This document shows positions 50,113 to 60,722 of a stretch of DNA of 64,000 nucleotides, in pieces (position 1 is the first letter of the stretch; every line of letters starts with the position of its first letter). The stretch comes from Punica granatum (lineage: Eukaryota > Streptophyta > Magnoliopsida > Myrtales > Lythraceae). The position numbers and the translations under genes are program-made. Where the stretch lies: the NCBI RefSeq assembly GCF_007655135.1, contig NC_045130.1, positions 15,810,001 through 15,874,000 on the forward strand, in the 5' to 3' direction. The notes below the pieces were generated by a model, which saw only the letters and a list, made by a program, of their open reading frames with translations, had not been told where the DNA came from and made no database searches.

Positions 50113-51640
50113 ATTATATAGTATCACTCATAAAGTTATAGGTAAATACAATATAAAGCAAATTATATAGTACCTATAAAATATAAATTAAGAGACACTT
50201 TGCAATGATGCAAATGTCTCTTTATAATTATTGAGCAATGATAAATCGCATATATATATATATATATAATAATTGTAAACGACCTCATAAAACATAAATA
50301 TTTTGCCACAAGTAATGTACGTACTTTTGTCATTTCGACAACGACCAACAGACTCGCAGTATGTAAATTAAAGTGAGCGGCGTGTTTTCTCCACCTTGAA
50401 ATAATATATACTCAGTAACTGGAAAAAAAAAAACTAATATATACTGAAGCACGTAAATTGTTTGCTTAGAGTGATACTAACGAAATTCATCTGATATTTA
50501 AGCTGAGAATCCATTGTGATCGAATCGGAGAATATTACGATACTCATGTAATCGAATTGAGGGTCGTGCAGTTAAACGGTTGAATTGCATCGACCATGTG
50601 CAGCAAAATTCAGATGCTGTTTCATTGGAACTTAATTAAAACGCCATGAGTTCTCCCGTCCCATACAAAATATGGTGGCTCCCACCATCTTTTGTTAAGT
50701 GATCCTTAATTAATGATTATTGTAAGAGGAGGGTCACATGCAGACGATTTTTTTTAATTTCCTCTAGACCCCGGGCACCTGCTCCTCGGAAATATTGTAG
50801 GGGCATCCTCACTCCGTTTATGTGATTGGTAATTTTATTTTATTATTTTCTTGGACTTCGGCTTCATTTTTGTTAGAAAAAAAAATTAAATCACATGCAT
50901 CCACAAAAAAGAAAATTAATTTTGCATTACTCATTGTCTCCTTAATTTGTTGTATAAACTACAAAAAGTTTTTATGGTCTGGTTAAGTGATCATACCAAT
51001 TTTCGAATCTTTTAATACTGCTCTTGCCAATGTCATGTCACTTAAGTGTTCCATGCAGCACTGTAGATCTTTAAACAATGCTTGTAAATTATCTAATTTA
51101 TTAATCTCTATTTCTTTACAAATGAATTGTACAATTGAATGTTCTTAATGAAAATACGAGGTAACCTAAATTTATTGTTGGAGACTAATCCCCACTAAAA
51201 AATCTACTTTATCCTAACCATAAGATACTTTCGCTAGGTTCCCGATTCTTGGCATGGCAAGGCACTGCATGTGAAACTTAAGCACAGTGGAAATGCATTA
51301 TTTAATTAGCTTAATTGATTAAATAGTTGTACTGATCAATTATTTGATTAGCGTAAAAAGTATAATTATTTGAAAAGCAGCAAAAGTTAATGGGTTAAAA
51401 GTATACTTTTTCTTTTAATTAGCCTAACTGATTGAGAAAGATTATACGATGCAATGACACAATCTCTGATTTGAAAAATTATGAGATTTTATGTTTAATT
51501 CCTGTAAGTGAAACTATATGTGCCTTTTTATTTAAATTATTTTATTTTATATTAAACCTCGGGTCTTGTTTGTAATTAAAATTAGCCTAATTGATTCTAG
51601 AGAAGAAAGAAAATTGATATGATGAGGCCCGCTATAGGTG
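50113..51640. other. AT-rich intergenic
   Basis: No gene recognised. A short (TA)n run lies at 50251-50267. Confidence 0.45.
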
Positions 51641-51644
51641 TAGT

Positions 51645-51669
51645 ATAGATAGATAGATAGATAGATAGA
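51645..51669. repeat. (GATA)n microsatellite
   Basis: About six GATA units marking the left edge of the GC-rich island. Confidence 0.85.
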
Positions 51670-51699
51670 GTGTTTTCTTTTCGGTCGGCAGTGGTCCCC

Positions 51700-52260
51700 A
51701 CTTAACGCCTTATGAGCCCCAAGCCTGACCAGTGCTGGATCTCTTTAGGTGCAGAAAAGCAGATCCCGTATCAGTGGCTGTGGGTCCCACTCTATATCAG
51801 GACCCCGGAATCACCGCTTGTGCGGTCCAAACACGATTTAAGGAGCAAAAAAAGGCTGTGATCCCTTGAATCTCCAACGGTTCCCCTCAGATCCCAACTG
51901 CCCAGTAAAGCCCCGCCACGTCAGAAAGGCCACCGGCCTCTGGCCCACGCCGCGACCTCCGTTCTGTTTGTCTAGCGGGTCCCGCGATCATTCACTCATC
52001 ATGGTTTAAGTGGAGATTCCTTCTGTACACGTGGCGCACATCCAACGCTCCAGCTTGGGCCTTTATCGCCACTTGTCCGCCTTCGGCAGCACCCAAGTGC
52101 AGCCGCTTTTTTGGGCAACTTATGACGCAGTCAGTACGCTGTCCCCGCAGGCCGCATTCAACCTTTTCTTTCTGTCGTATATGCGCCCGGTTAGGTCGAC
52201 TTTAATTTTAGCCCCCAAACTTTCCTTCCGTCTCTTTGTGCTCCCTTGAGTTTCTTTCTT
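51700..52260. promoter_or_regulatory. Promoter-like GC-rich island without a visible gene
   Basis: Sharply more GC-rich than its surroundings. It carries GTGGGTCCCAC (51780-51790, TCP-type site), GCCACGTCAG (51915-51924) and CACGTGGC (52028-52035, G-box/ABRE type), motifs common in plant promoters. The 79-residue open frame at 52010-52249 is not recognised. No gene was found on either side. A MITE and the 5.4-kb LTR begin right after it, so any downstream gene may have been displaced or lost. Confidence 0.35.
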
Positions 52261-52304
52261 TTTTTTTTCCCATTTGCCTCATCTAGTTTACAAATGAGTC
52301 TTAG

Positions 52305-52387
52305 GTGGTGCTTGATAAATTAAGTACTTAATTTTAAATAATAATTAGTTAAGGGATGAAATTTAAAGGAGGTGGAATGAATGACAC
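52305..52387 (+). mobile_element. Left part of an hAT-like MITE split by the LTR insertion
   Basis: The terminal 'gtgcttgataaattaagtactta' resembles, in inverted form, sequence at 58030-58053 and the end at about 58935-58962. Together with 57847-58053 it would make a ~290-bp element into which the solo LTR inserted (target GACAC). Confidence 0.4.
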
Positions 52388-55300
52388 TGTACGGACTCGA
52401 ATGTGGACTCTCGTCGGGACCCGCATCGCGCACTTTTGGCTCGCGCGGCTTGAGAGTATCTACCTTCCCGTGGGAACGCATGACGGACGCGCGTGAGAAG
52501 GAGTCGCCGCTTATCATTTTACGACCCGAAATTTGAAGTCAGATAAGTTTCCCGAGTCTAGGAGTATGAAACACCTAGTTGTTGTTAAGGCATTGATCTG
52601 TACGGAACCGGAAAAGTCCGAGTTCGGGGGTTCATGTTACGTGCGAGCCTATATCCCACACGCCCTTTCGGTATTCTGGTTTGCTAAGCTTATTGTTTTA
52701 ATTTATCGCGTGAATTAGGCTGCGCTCGGCTTACACGTTTTGACACCGAAAATTCGGTAAACTAAACGATGTCGATTGAGAAGCCGAGAGAGAAGTAGAC
52801 CCGTATGTCGGGGAATAAGTTCACAATCTTGCGCTACAGTTCATCAAACTATGATGTTTGAATTCCTGCGTGAACCAAAACAGCGAGATCTCCGGATTAC
52901 TTTTGTCTGGGCAAGCATTTGACCGATTCGATTAGTTCGATGCTCGGACCGTACACTTACCAACTGGGATTCTTACAGAATGAATGTACAAAATAAAAAT
53001 CCTTACAATGCTCTAAAAAACAATAAAATACAAATTACAAATGGTCGAATCCCAGTCAATTCGCTTTCGGTTATTATTCTACTCTAACTCGCCGTGAGTT
53101 TAGGAAAAAATCGAAAAATTGAAATTCGAATTTGCTCTAAGTGAATAGGGCGTTGGACCCTGTGATCGAAAGGTTAGGGCATTGAACCCCAAGTGCAATG
53201 CGTCCTATGGGTCGGGCTCAACTCACATGGACAAGCAATGGCAGAAAAGTAACAAACAGCATGCATATTGCAGACAATGTGTTTGTTATTACTGAGTTTA
53301 CGTGGATTAACAGATTATTAACCCATTGGTGTTTTTGCAAGAAAATGCATATGCTAAACAAGCAAACGCGTGTAAAACATTTTGCATTTGGCTTTGCTTT
53401 AAAAGCTCGACAGACATGGCGTCTGTAGTCAAGTTTCCTGTGTTTGGATTGCTTTTACAGTGATTCGGTGTTGTGACACTGAAGTTACACTGAATTCATC
53501 CAAAGTTGTGTTTTGACTCTAGATTTGGAACCTAGAGTTCCACCTAACCATTTTCTAGCATTTGGTTAGATCGAGTGAAATGATTAGTCAAGTAATTGTA
53601 TTTTGATACAGAATACCCGACTAGCACCTTGAACTATGCTAGGATGACATAAACTCATAAGTGGGAATAAGAAAGACGATGTAGATGAACCTGCGCCTGA
53701 ACAGATAGCCTGTTCCTATTCCGATACCATCGTGTTTCCATCAAATTAACCCCTGGGGTGTCGCCAAATCACAAAATGATGTTCTTGCCCTTGACTTGAA
53801 AATGTATTTTCAGAAAAGGGAAACAACGCAATACGGGCCACCTCAACCTGTAACCGGTGTTGATCAATTCCTTGGATCTTTTAAGGTTACGGGAGAACCC
53901 CATAAAAGCCAAAGATTTGGTCGATCTATCCGAAGTGGTCTAAAAGGAACTTCTGTGTTCCGACCTGAATTACTTGAAGTCAAGTGAAACTCAAGTCAAA
54001 ACACACAAGTTTCTCTTAGATGTCCATGTTACTTCGTATTGCATGTCTCGGGTTTGGAAGTATGCGTATTTTGAAAAGGGCATTAACACTGTTTTGTAAT
54101 TCGTCGACACGAGTTACAAATTAATATCCAATTCGTGCAAAGTTGTTTAAAGTTGAATGAATTAACCGTGTGAGCGTCCCGATTAACCCGTTCGTGACAT
54201 TAATGCTTAAGGTTATTGCCGAATGCATTAATTATGAAAACGACTCGTGACTCGGTGACCAAGACGGGTCAAGAAAGACCGAGGATGATTCGGCCAACAA
54301 TGGCCGAAACACCCTTTGGTCTTAATAGGCATGAAAGGGTCTCCGAATTGCGAATCCATGCATATTTTGGTTTGGAAAGACATTTCATGTGAGATTCTCA
54401 ATGTAATTGAACTTGCAAATTACACGAAATCCGAGAACGGATTTAAAACGAGAAGAGGAAGCCTCATGGAACTCGAATAACTCCATGAGACTTTCGGCCA
54501 ATTCTCCTTGGAGAACGCCGAGAGGTCTCATGGTTTGTATTTGGTTCCACGAGTTTTCCTCGTCTTGTTTTGAATCGTTTCTCGCATGCTCAAACATCAA
54601 ACATGTTAAATAACACAATTAAACGAAAGTCGGTGTTGCCATGATTTAAATAACACATTCAAACATGTAAACATGCACAAACATATTATTTAAGGAATCG
54701 ATAAAACAATACCAGCTTCATGCACGTAGAAAAACACGAGGAAACTCGGGAATCGAACTTGGATCGAGCCAAGAAGACCGTTCCTTGCCCGAGAGAAGCA
54801 AGAGAGCATTCGGCCACCTCTCATGGAGGGTAACCCGTGAGCTCTTTGCCTTTTCCGGGCCGGGATGTTCTTCTCTACTATGATCCAAGTGTTTTCCGAC
54901 ATGTTGACATGTTAATCAGGGATAAACATGCATGATATAATAAGGAAACTGCATAATATTAAAGTTTGGAAGTGAAACTTGCATAAAAACGCCTTATGAC
55001 TCCGTAAACACAACCAAAATGTAAAAGTCCTAACTCCTCTAAGTCGGGAATGGTCATACCCAATCCCGAGATACTGGATGGGACTGCAAAAAGTCGGGTT
55101 GGACCTTTGTTGGGTCGGGTTTGGGCTGTTTTGGCCTTGCACAGACCCGAATAGCCTTAACAGACCCGGCTGGAAAACTGAACTGACTCGACTGAGACAA
55201 GTCGGGTCGGACGTCTCCATGGAGGCTCCCGATGGAATTTTGAGGCAAGGTCAGCGTCTCATGACTCCTAACTGACCCCCGGAGGTGACTGTGGTGGTCG

Positions 55301-57841
55301 TTTGGTCCCAGAATTATCGGGTCGACCCGTACAACCCTGCAAAGATCACGGAAAAGAGAGCACGTCTGGAATTTCGGACACGTCTGGCACCAGTCGGGTC
55401 GGACGTCGCCACGGAGGCTCCCGATGGAATTTTGAGGCAAGGTCAGCGGCTCCAGACTCCTAACTGACCCCCGGAGGTTAATGTGGTGGTAGTTTGATCC
55501 CAGAGTTATCGGGTCGACCCGTATATCCCTGCAAAGATCACGGAAAACAGAGCACGTCTGGAATTTCGGACCCGTCTGGCACCATTCGGGTCGGACATCG
55601 CCACGGTGTCTCCCGATGGAATTTTGAGGCAAGGTCAACGGCTCCTGACTCCTAACGGACCCCCGGAGGTGAATGTGGTGGTTTGTTTCCGAAAAGAGTC
55701 TCGGATCGACCCGATCTGCAAGAAAACCGCACAAACAGTCAGAAATTTCGACCCGACTGGGCAGTCGGGCTGTTTCTTCTTCCTGGGGTTAAACCAACGG
55801 GTTTGTCTTGGATTTCTTGACTCCTTGACACCCTAGGGTTGTGTGGGGAGGTGTTTGATGGGATTTGGTAGCTCAAACCGACTTGGAAGGGCTTGGAATC
55901 CGGGTTGACATTTTTGACCCGAGAAGGACCAAATCTGTCCAGATTCTGTGGTTGCTTGTTCCGGTGGGTTGGAGGCTCCAAAACTAAAATCTAAGCCCGG
56001 AAATGGATAGAGGAGGTCGAAAACATGTGGGATATGAAGTTTGGTAAAGTTTGGATTTAAGCTAGGATGGATTCCGACTTAAGACTTTGCCCGGTTTTTG
56101 CTTGGTTTGCTTCAGCTGAAGCTTCCTCTTGCTTGTTGCGGTTTCTTCAAGTCTTGGAGAGCTTTTGAAGAGTGTGAAAGCTAGTGAGATGATGTGTCAT
56201 GAGTTGTGATTAAGTTAATGACTTAGAAAGTATATATAGGCAATGCTTAATGACAATTAAGTGAAGAAAAGCTTGATTAAGGGCATGCTTATGGGATCCA
56301 AATTTTGCTAAGCAAGATAAGGATGAATGTCATCCATGCATTCTTCATGAAGATGAGCCACGAAGCATTGATGAAGTTTGAGTGTTGTCTTCAAACTCTT
56401 CTTGATATTTTGGGCTAAGAGTGAGCAAGTTGGCTTCTTGCATTGAAGAAGAAGAAGCCGAAATTTCTAGGGCAAGGGGCGGCTCATCTTGGGCAACCCA
56501 TGGGTCCCACGGCATTGAGGGAAGTTCGGGACAAAGTTCGGGTTTCGATTGATCACGTGTTCGAGGCTCGTTGCTAAAACGAACGTCGAATTGTTAATGT
56601 ACGCGCGAAAACGGTTCAAATGAGCCCGAAATCACCTATTTTGCCCAAAAGAATGTTCGTGTGATTTTTGGGCTCGGAAGCCGGTTTTGCTCGTTTTAGG
56701 CAATCAGAGCAAAGTTAGCCGTTTCTGAATGCACATCTCGTCTCTGCATTCTGTACTGGTCGTTTTGACATGCATTGTCAATCTGACTGAATTATTGACC
56801 AATAAGCCGGTATTGTCAATGTGAAGCCGGAAACGTCCTACGAGTCCGAAGCCGAATTTCTCAAAATGCTTTCTGAGTTGCTTGGGCGAGCCGGAGATCA
56901 CTGTAATCTCTGTTCGATGAAAACTGGGCTCGAAGGACTGAAAAATTGCATTTGAAACCCTAAAACGGTGTTCTAAGGGTCTAGATGGATTGTGAGATTC
57001 CGTCTGAGGATTTCACATTAAGAGTTGAGATAAGTAGCACTGGGTTTGCCAACTATCCGGCGTCAAATTTCCACGAAAAGGACCTCCGTTTATGAATTTC
57101 CGTTGAAAACGGACTTTCCTGCTCTTTGGAGGTCACTCGGGAAACTGAAAGAGATATTGTTGTCTGATTTGCCCAATTGCATATGTCTGCTGCAGTTTTC
57201 TGGGCAATGCATGGCTAACTTGGTTTGCCGATGTTCTATCAGACTAGTTTTCGGATAAGGTTTTCCGTTGAAAGGTATGTTTGTTCTGTCGTTCGGGAGT
57301 CATTAGAGGAGTTTGTATGACTTCTGAAAGACAGTTTGAAGCAATGATCATGCTCTGCATAATTGTTGGACATGACTGTATCTGACATCGGGCATTAACT
57401 TTTCTTGGATGAACCGGCATTTTTGGACTTCCACTGAAAAGTTGTATGTATTCTGAAATTGCTCTATATGGAGCAGTTGATCTGCGAAATGTGTTCGGAG
57501 ACACTTTTCATCTGTTTGACGTCGCGAGAAATTTTTGAAGCCCAATATTGACTATCTTCTGATGGTCGAGCGGACCAATAGAAAATAGCACTGTCGGTGA
57601 TGTATTCTGAAAATGCCGGTTTGGATGCTGTCTGAGCTGTCTGTTTGCTCTGTATGTTGCTGGATGATTCTGTATGTACTTCTGTCATATGCTTGAATCA
57701 TCTGCCTATCTCTGTTGACTTGAGAATGAATAGCAATTTGTTGTTATGTCGAGCCCTCTTCTGTATCGATGCTCAAGTCGTAATCTGAATTGCTGTTGAT
57801 AGGCGTTGCCTGAACTGGTGAGCCAAAATGGTGTGCTAACA
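52388..57841 (+). mobile_element. Solo LTR, 5,454 bp, Ty3/Gypsy Tat-type
   Basis: It begins TGTACGG, ends GCTAACA, and is flanked by a perfect 5-bp duplication GACAC (52383-52387 and 57842-57846). The first ~1.8 kb is homologous to the LTR attached to Tat-type RNase H at 5490-8655, which assigns the family. No primer site, gag or pol is present and the start sequence does not recur inside, so this is one LTR left by recombination between two. A TATATATAGG box at 56231-56240 suggests U3 is about 3.9 kb and R-U5 about 1.6 kb. Such long LTRs are known in this lineage. Confidence 0.75.
55201..55715 (+). repeat. 192-bp tandem repeat within the solo LTR
   Basis: Units start at 55201, 55393 and 55585 ('gtcgggtcggac-tc-cca'), exactly 192 bp apart. 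The third is incomplete and degenerate edges extend to about 55090 and 55770. Because 192 is a multiple of three, a 226-residue open frame on the minus strand (55734-55054) repeats every 64 residues. I treat that frame as a by-product. Confidence 0.8.
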
Positions 57842-57846
57842 GACAC

Positions 57847-58053
57847 GGGTGAAAAAAATTTTGTGACAAGTAAAGAGTACCAATAAGTAAAAAATGATAA
57901 TTTTTTCCTTATTTCATTAAGTGATTTTTTATACTTAATGATTAAGTAACTTACACTATCGTCTTTGATCTTTATCTATTTCTTTCATTCACTTTCCCTT
58001 ATAACTAACTTGTAACTAAAATTTAAACACTTATTTAATTAAGTTGAAACAAA
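57847..58053 (+). mobile_element. Right part of the MITE split by the solo LTR
   Basis: AT-rich sequence ending in 'cttatttaattaagttgaaacaaacacactt', the inverted counterpart of the left end at 52305. See the entry at 52305-52387. Confidence 0.35.
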
Positions 58054-58054
58054 C

Positions 58055-58962
58055 ACACTTTAGTGTGTATTTATTTGACCTTAAAATTAAGGGCTGAAAA
58101 TTAAGTACTGACATTTTAAGTACCTAATGGATTAAATGCTTAATGAATTAAATGAAATTTATTTGGATAAATGTTAGAAAACTTTATATCTTTTGAGATC
58201 CTAGTTGCATAGCACCACAAAACTTTCATTCTTTCAACTTTTGCCCCAAATTTTGTATTATTTTTTTCCAAAACTTAACAAAAAAAAAGGATAAGGTTCT
58301 AATTTTAGTGTTGGGAGAGATGAGGGTGGTGGCCACGATCCTGGCCACTGGGGCAATCACTATCGTAATTGAGGTTGTTGACGACCTCGCTAAGGCAGTG
58401 ATAGCCAGGATTAGAGCCACCACCGCTCGAGAGTCGGGGGGTCAAATCTTCTTCCCTTCGAAATCAAAGAAAGAGAGAAGGAGTAGATCGAAGCGGTGAG
58501 GCCCGGCATCAATGCCCCCACCACTCTGATTTCATCAATCTCTCTTTTGGAAGAGAGAGAGGGACAATTGAGGGCGGTGAGAGACCTGATCTCGGCCACC
58601 ACAACTTAGGCAAGGTCGCTGACGACCTCCCCTTGGTTCGATGGTCGCCAGATTAGGGACACCACCACCTATCTCTAGGATTGCCCTTTCCCCCTCCTTA
58701 CCCCTTTTTCTTTAACATTCTGGATGAAAATTGAAAAATAGACCAAATTGCGATTACGAAAAACTTTAGGGGCACTGCTGCAAATATGAAAATATGGCTC
58801 CCATCTAAGCTCATTCCGTCCATAAATACGGTCATGATGGCGAGTATTTTTTACTTAATAAAATCAATTAAGTCAACTTGATTAGCATTTACCAAACAAA
58901 TTAAATTGAATTGAGTGCCAAAAAAAATTTTCGGCACTTAATTTGGTTATCAAACAAGCCTT
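58055..58962. mobile_element. hAT-like non-autonomous element with GC-rich core
   Basis: Left end 'agtgtgtatttatttgac-ttaaaattaagggctgaaaa' and right end (inverted) 'aggcttgtttgataaccaaattaagtgccgaaaa' are related inverted repeats. The core (58310-58680) is GC-rich and repeats 'gtggtggcc' / 'ccaccac' motifs, with no recognised protein. Its open frames are valine/isoleucine-rich artefacts. No target duplication was fixed. Confidence 0.4.
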
Positions 58963-60085
58963 AATCTAACCCCGGCCAGTTGCTTTGACCATCAAACCAG
59001 CTAGCACCGGTTACATTGATCCATTAGAAAACTTATACAAGTTGGTCATGGGCATATAACATTTCATATTAGTCGTACGTCCGCCCGCAGTTAAGTGCGG
59101 TATTGCAAATATAATGTGAATCGATGTGATGCGAGAATGATGGACAAAACTTAATGGAGCGTAATAATGCCATTTAAAAATATGAATTTTGAAATTTCTA
59201 ACATCTGAGAAATTCTTTTAGATATCTATTCAATCATATAATGTAATAAATATAATTTGAAACTAGGAAAATTGTATAATTTGACATAATTCAGTCTGAG
59301 CGAAAAAAAAAAACTGACACAATTCATTGTTAAAGTTTATTAGTTGTTTTCTAATGATGTCATAATGAGCTTCACCTAGAAGGGAAAAAAAGATGTCATA
59401 ATGAGATGAGGTCATATATAAGAATATTTATAGTATTCTACACATACGCAATACAATAAAATTTTGGCCCTCATCCACTGACATCACAAAAGTAAATAAA
59501 CAATTCAATAAATGAAATTCACGGATAGACATGGAAGTGTAAAAGCGGCATGAGATTTTTCTCTGGGGAAAGGTTGAAAGCCGAAAAGCAAATTCAACCA
59601 ACTGACAATGCCCACCAATGGAATTTTATTATTATTTTGTTTGGCATTCGTATGAGAGTGCGTGTGATTGCACCCAAGAAGCCGCGTTGAAAGATAGCAT
59701 CAGTGTTATCATAACCGGATTAGATATCGAACTAATTGAGTTATGAGTTCATGGGTTCAATCGGTGGTTCGATGGGTCGGACCGCATGTTTAATTATAAA
59801 ATAAATAAATATTTATTATTTTAAGAAATAATATAAATCAAAGAAAATAGTCATATAAATTATGAAATTACTCTGCAATAATTTTTATAAATAAATAATT
59901 AATTTAAAAGAAACATGTTGAGATAAAATTGGAAAATCACACAACTCAAACGTAAGTTAACAACAAAAAAAATATAAAGATAAATTCTATATAGATTCTG
60001 AACTTCATAAATTGTAAGGAAACATCCAAATTCCAAATTTCAAGTTCAAGCTCAAAAAACATAGTCTGACATGAGAAAGAAGCTA
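58963..60085. other. AT-rich intergenic
   Basis: No gene recognised. A 'gttcatgggttcaatcggtggttcgatgggtcggacc' type segment at 59748-59784 resembles repeats near plant DNA elements, without a partner here. Confidence 0.4.
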
Positions 60086-60715
60086 ACAGTCAGTACGAGA
60101 GCATATCGAAAGTCTCACAATTCAACATCACAAGAGATAAAATCATTGTTGCTTCTTAAACGGGGAATCTCGCTTGCAGCAGCTGAATGTGAATTTTGCA
60201 GCATGGAATTGGAGACTCGTGATCACCTCTTCTTTGAATGTCAGTTCACTCAAGGAATTTGGAGAAGTTTATTAGTCCGAGTAGGCTTAAACAGACCCAA
60301 TGTCGATTGGAATACAAAATTTTGCTGGATCTCCTCTATTCGTGGAAAGAAGCTTGACGTCATATGTCTCAAGCTCCTATGGACTCATTACAATTATTGC
60401 ATATGGAGGGAGAGAAATGCTAGGATTTACCAAAGGCAAGTCTCGTCACCAGCGGTTATAACTCGAAAGATCTTTTTGGATGTGCAAGTGAAGTTGTCCG
60501 TTCTCCCCCGTTTCTCATGCAAAATTGTACATTCTATCCTAGCGGGGCATATATTTCGCCTTTTTGATATTGCCCGTAGCTGATTTGGGTTAGACTTTTG
60601 GGACTTCTCGGTTTGATCGTTTTGTACAGGGGTAAATGGTACTAGTCTCTGATGTAAATTCATTTTGTTATCAATGAAGTATCACCATTCATCCAAAAAT
60701 AAAATCCAACAACAA
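60086..60715 (+). mobile_element. 3' end of an L1-type LINE (5'-truncated)
   Basis: An open frame ending at 60583 (170 residues from 60071) carries a C-x2-C...H-x4-C cluster (C40, C43, H52, C57 in CEFCSMELETRDHLFFEC) followed by QGIW. This is the zinc-binding domain found at the C-terminus of plant non-LTR reverse transcriptases. The following ~110 bp end in 'gttatcaatgaagtatcacc' and an A-rich tail, a usual LINE 3' end. The reverse transcriptase core is absent, typical of 5' truncation. The frame is free of stops, so the insertion is not very old. It abuts the end of the hAT transposase. Confidence 0.75.
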
Positions 60716-60722
60716 AGACTAA

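Noticed and set aside
55054..55734. 226-residue minus-strand open frame as a protein-coding gene
   Set aside because: It consists of a 64-residue translation of the 192-bp LTR tandem repeat, has no known domain and lies inside a solo LTR.
58226..58602. 60-65-residue frames rich in Ala/Ile/Thr
   Set aside because: Translations of the repetitive GC-rich MITE core, with no domain.
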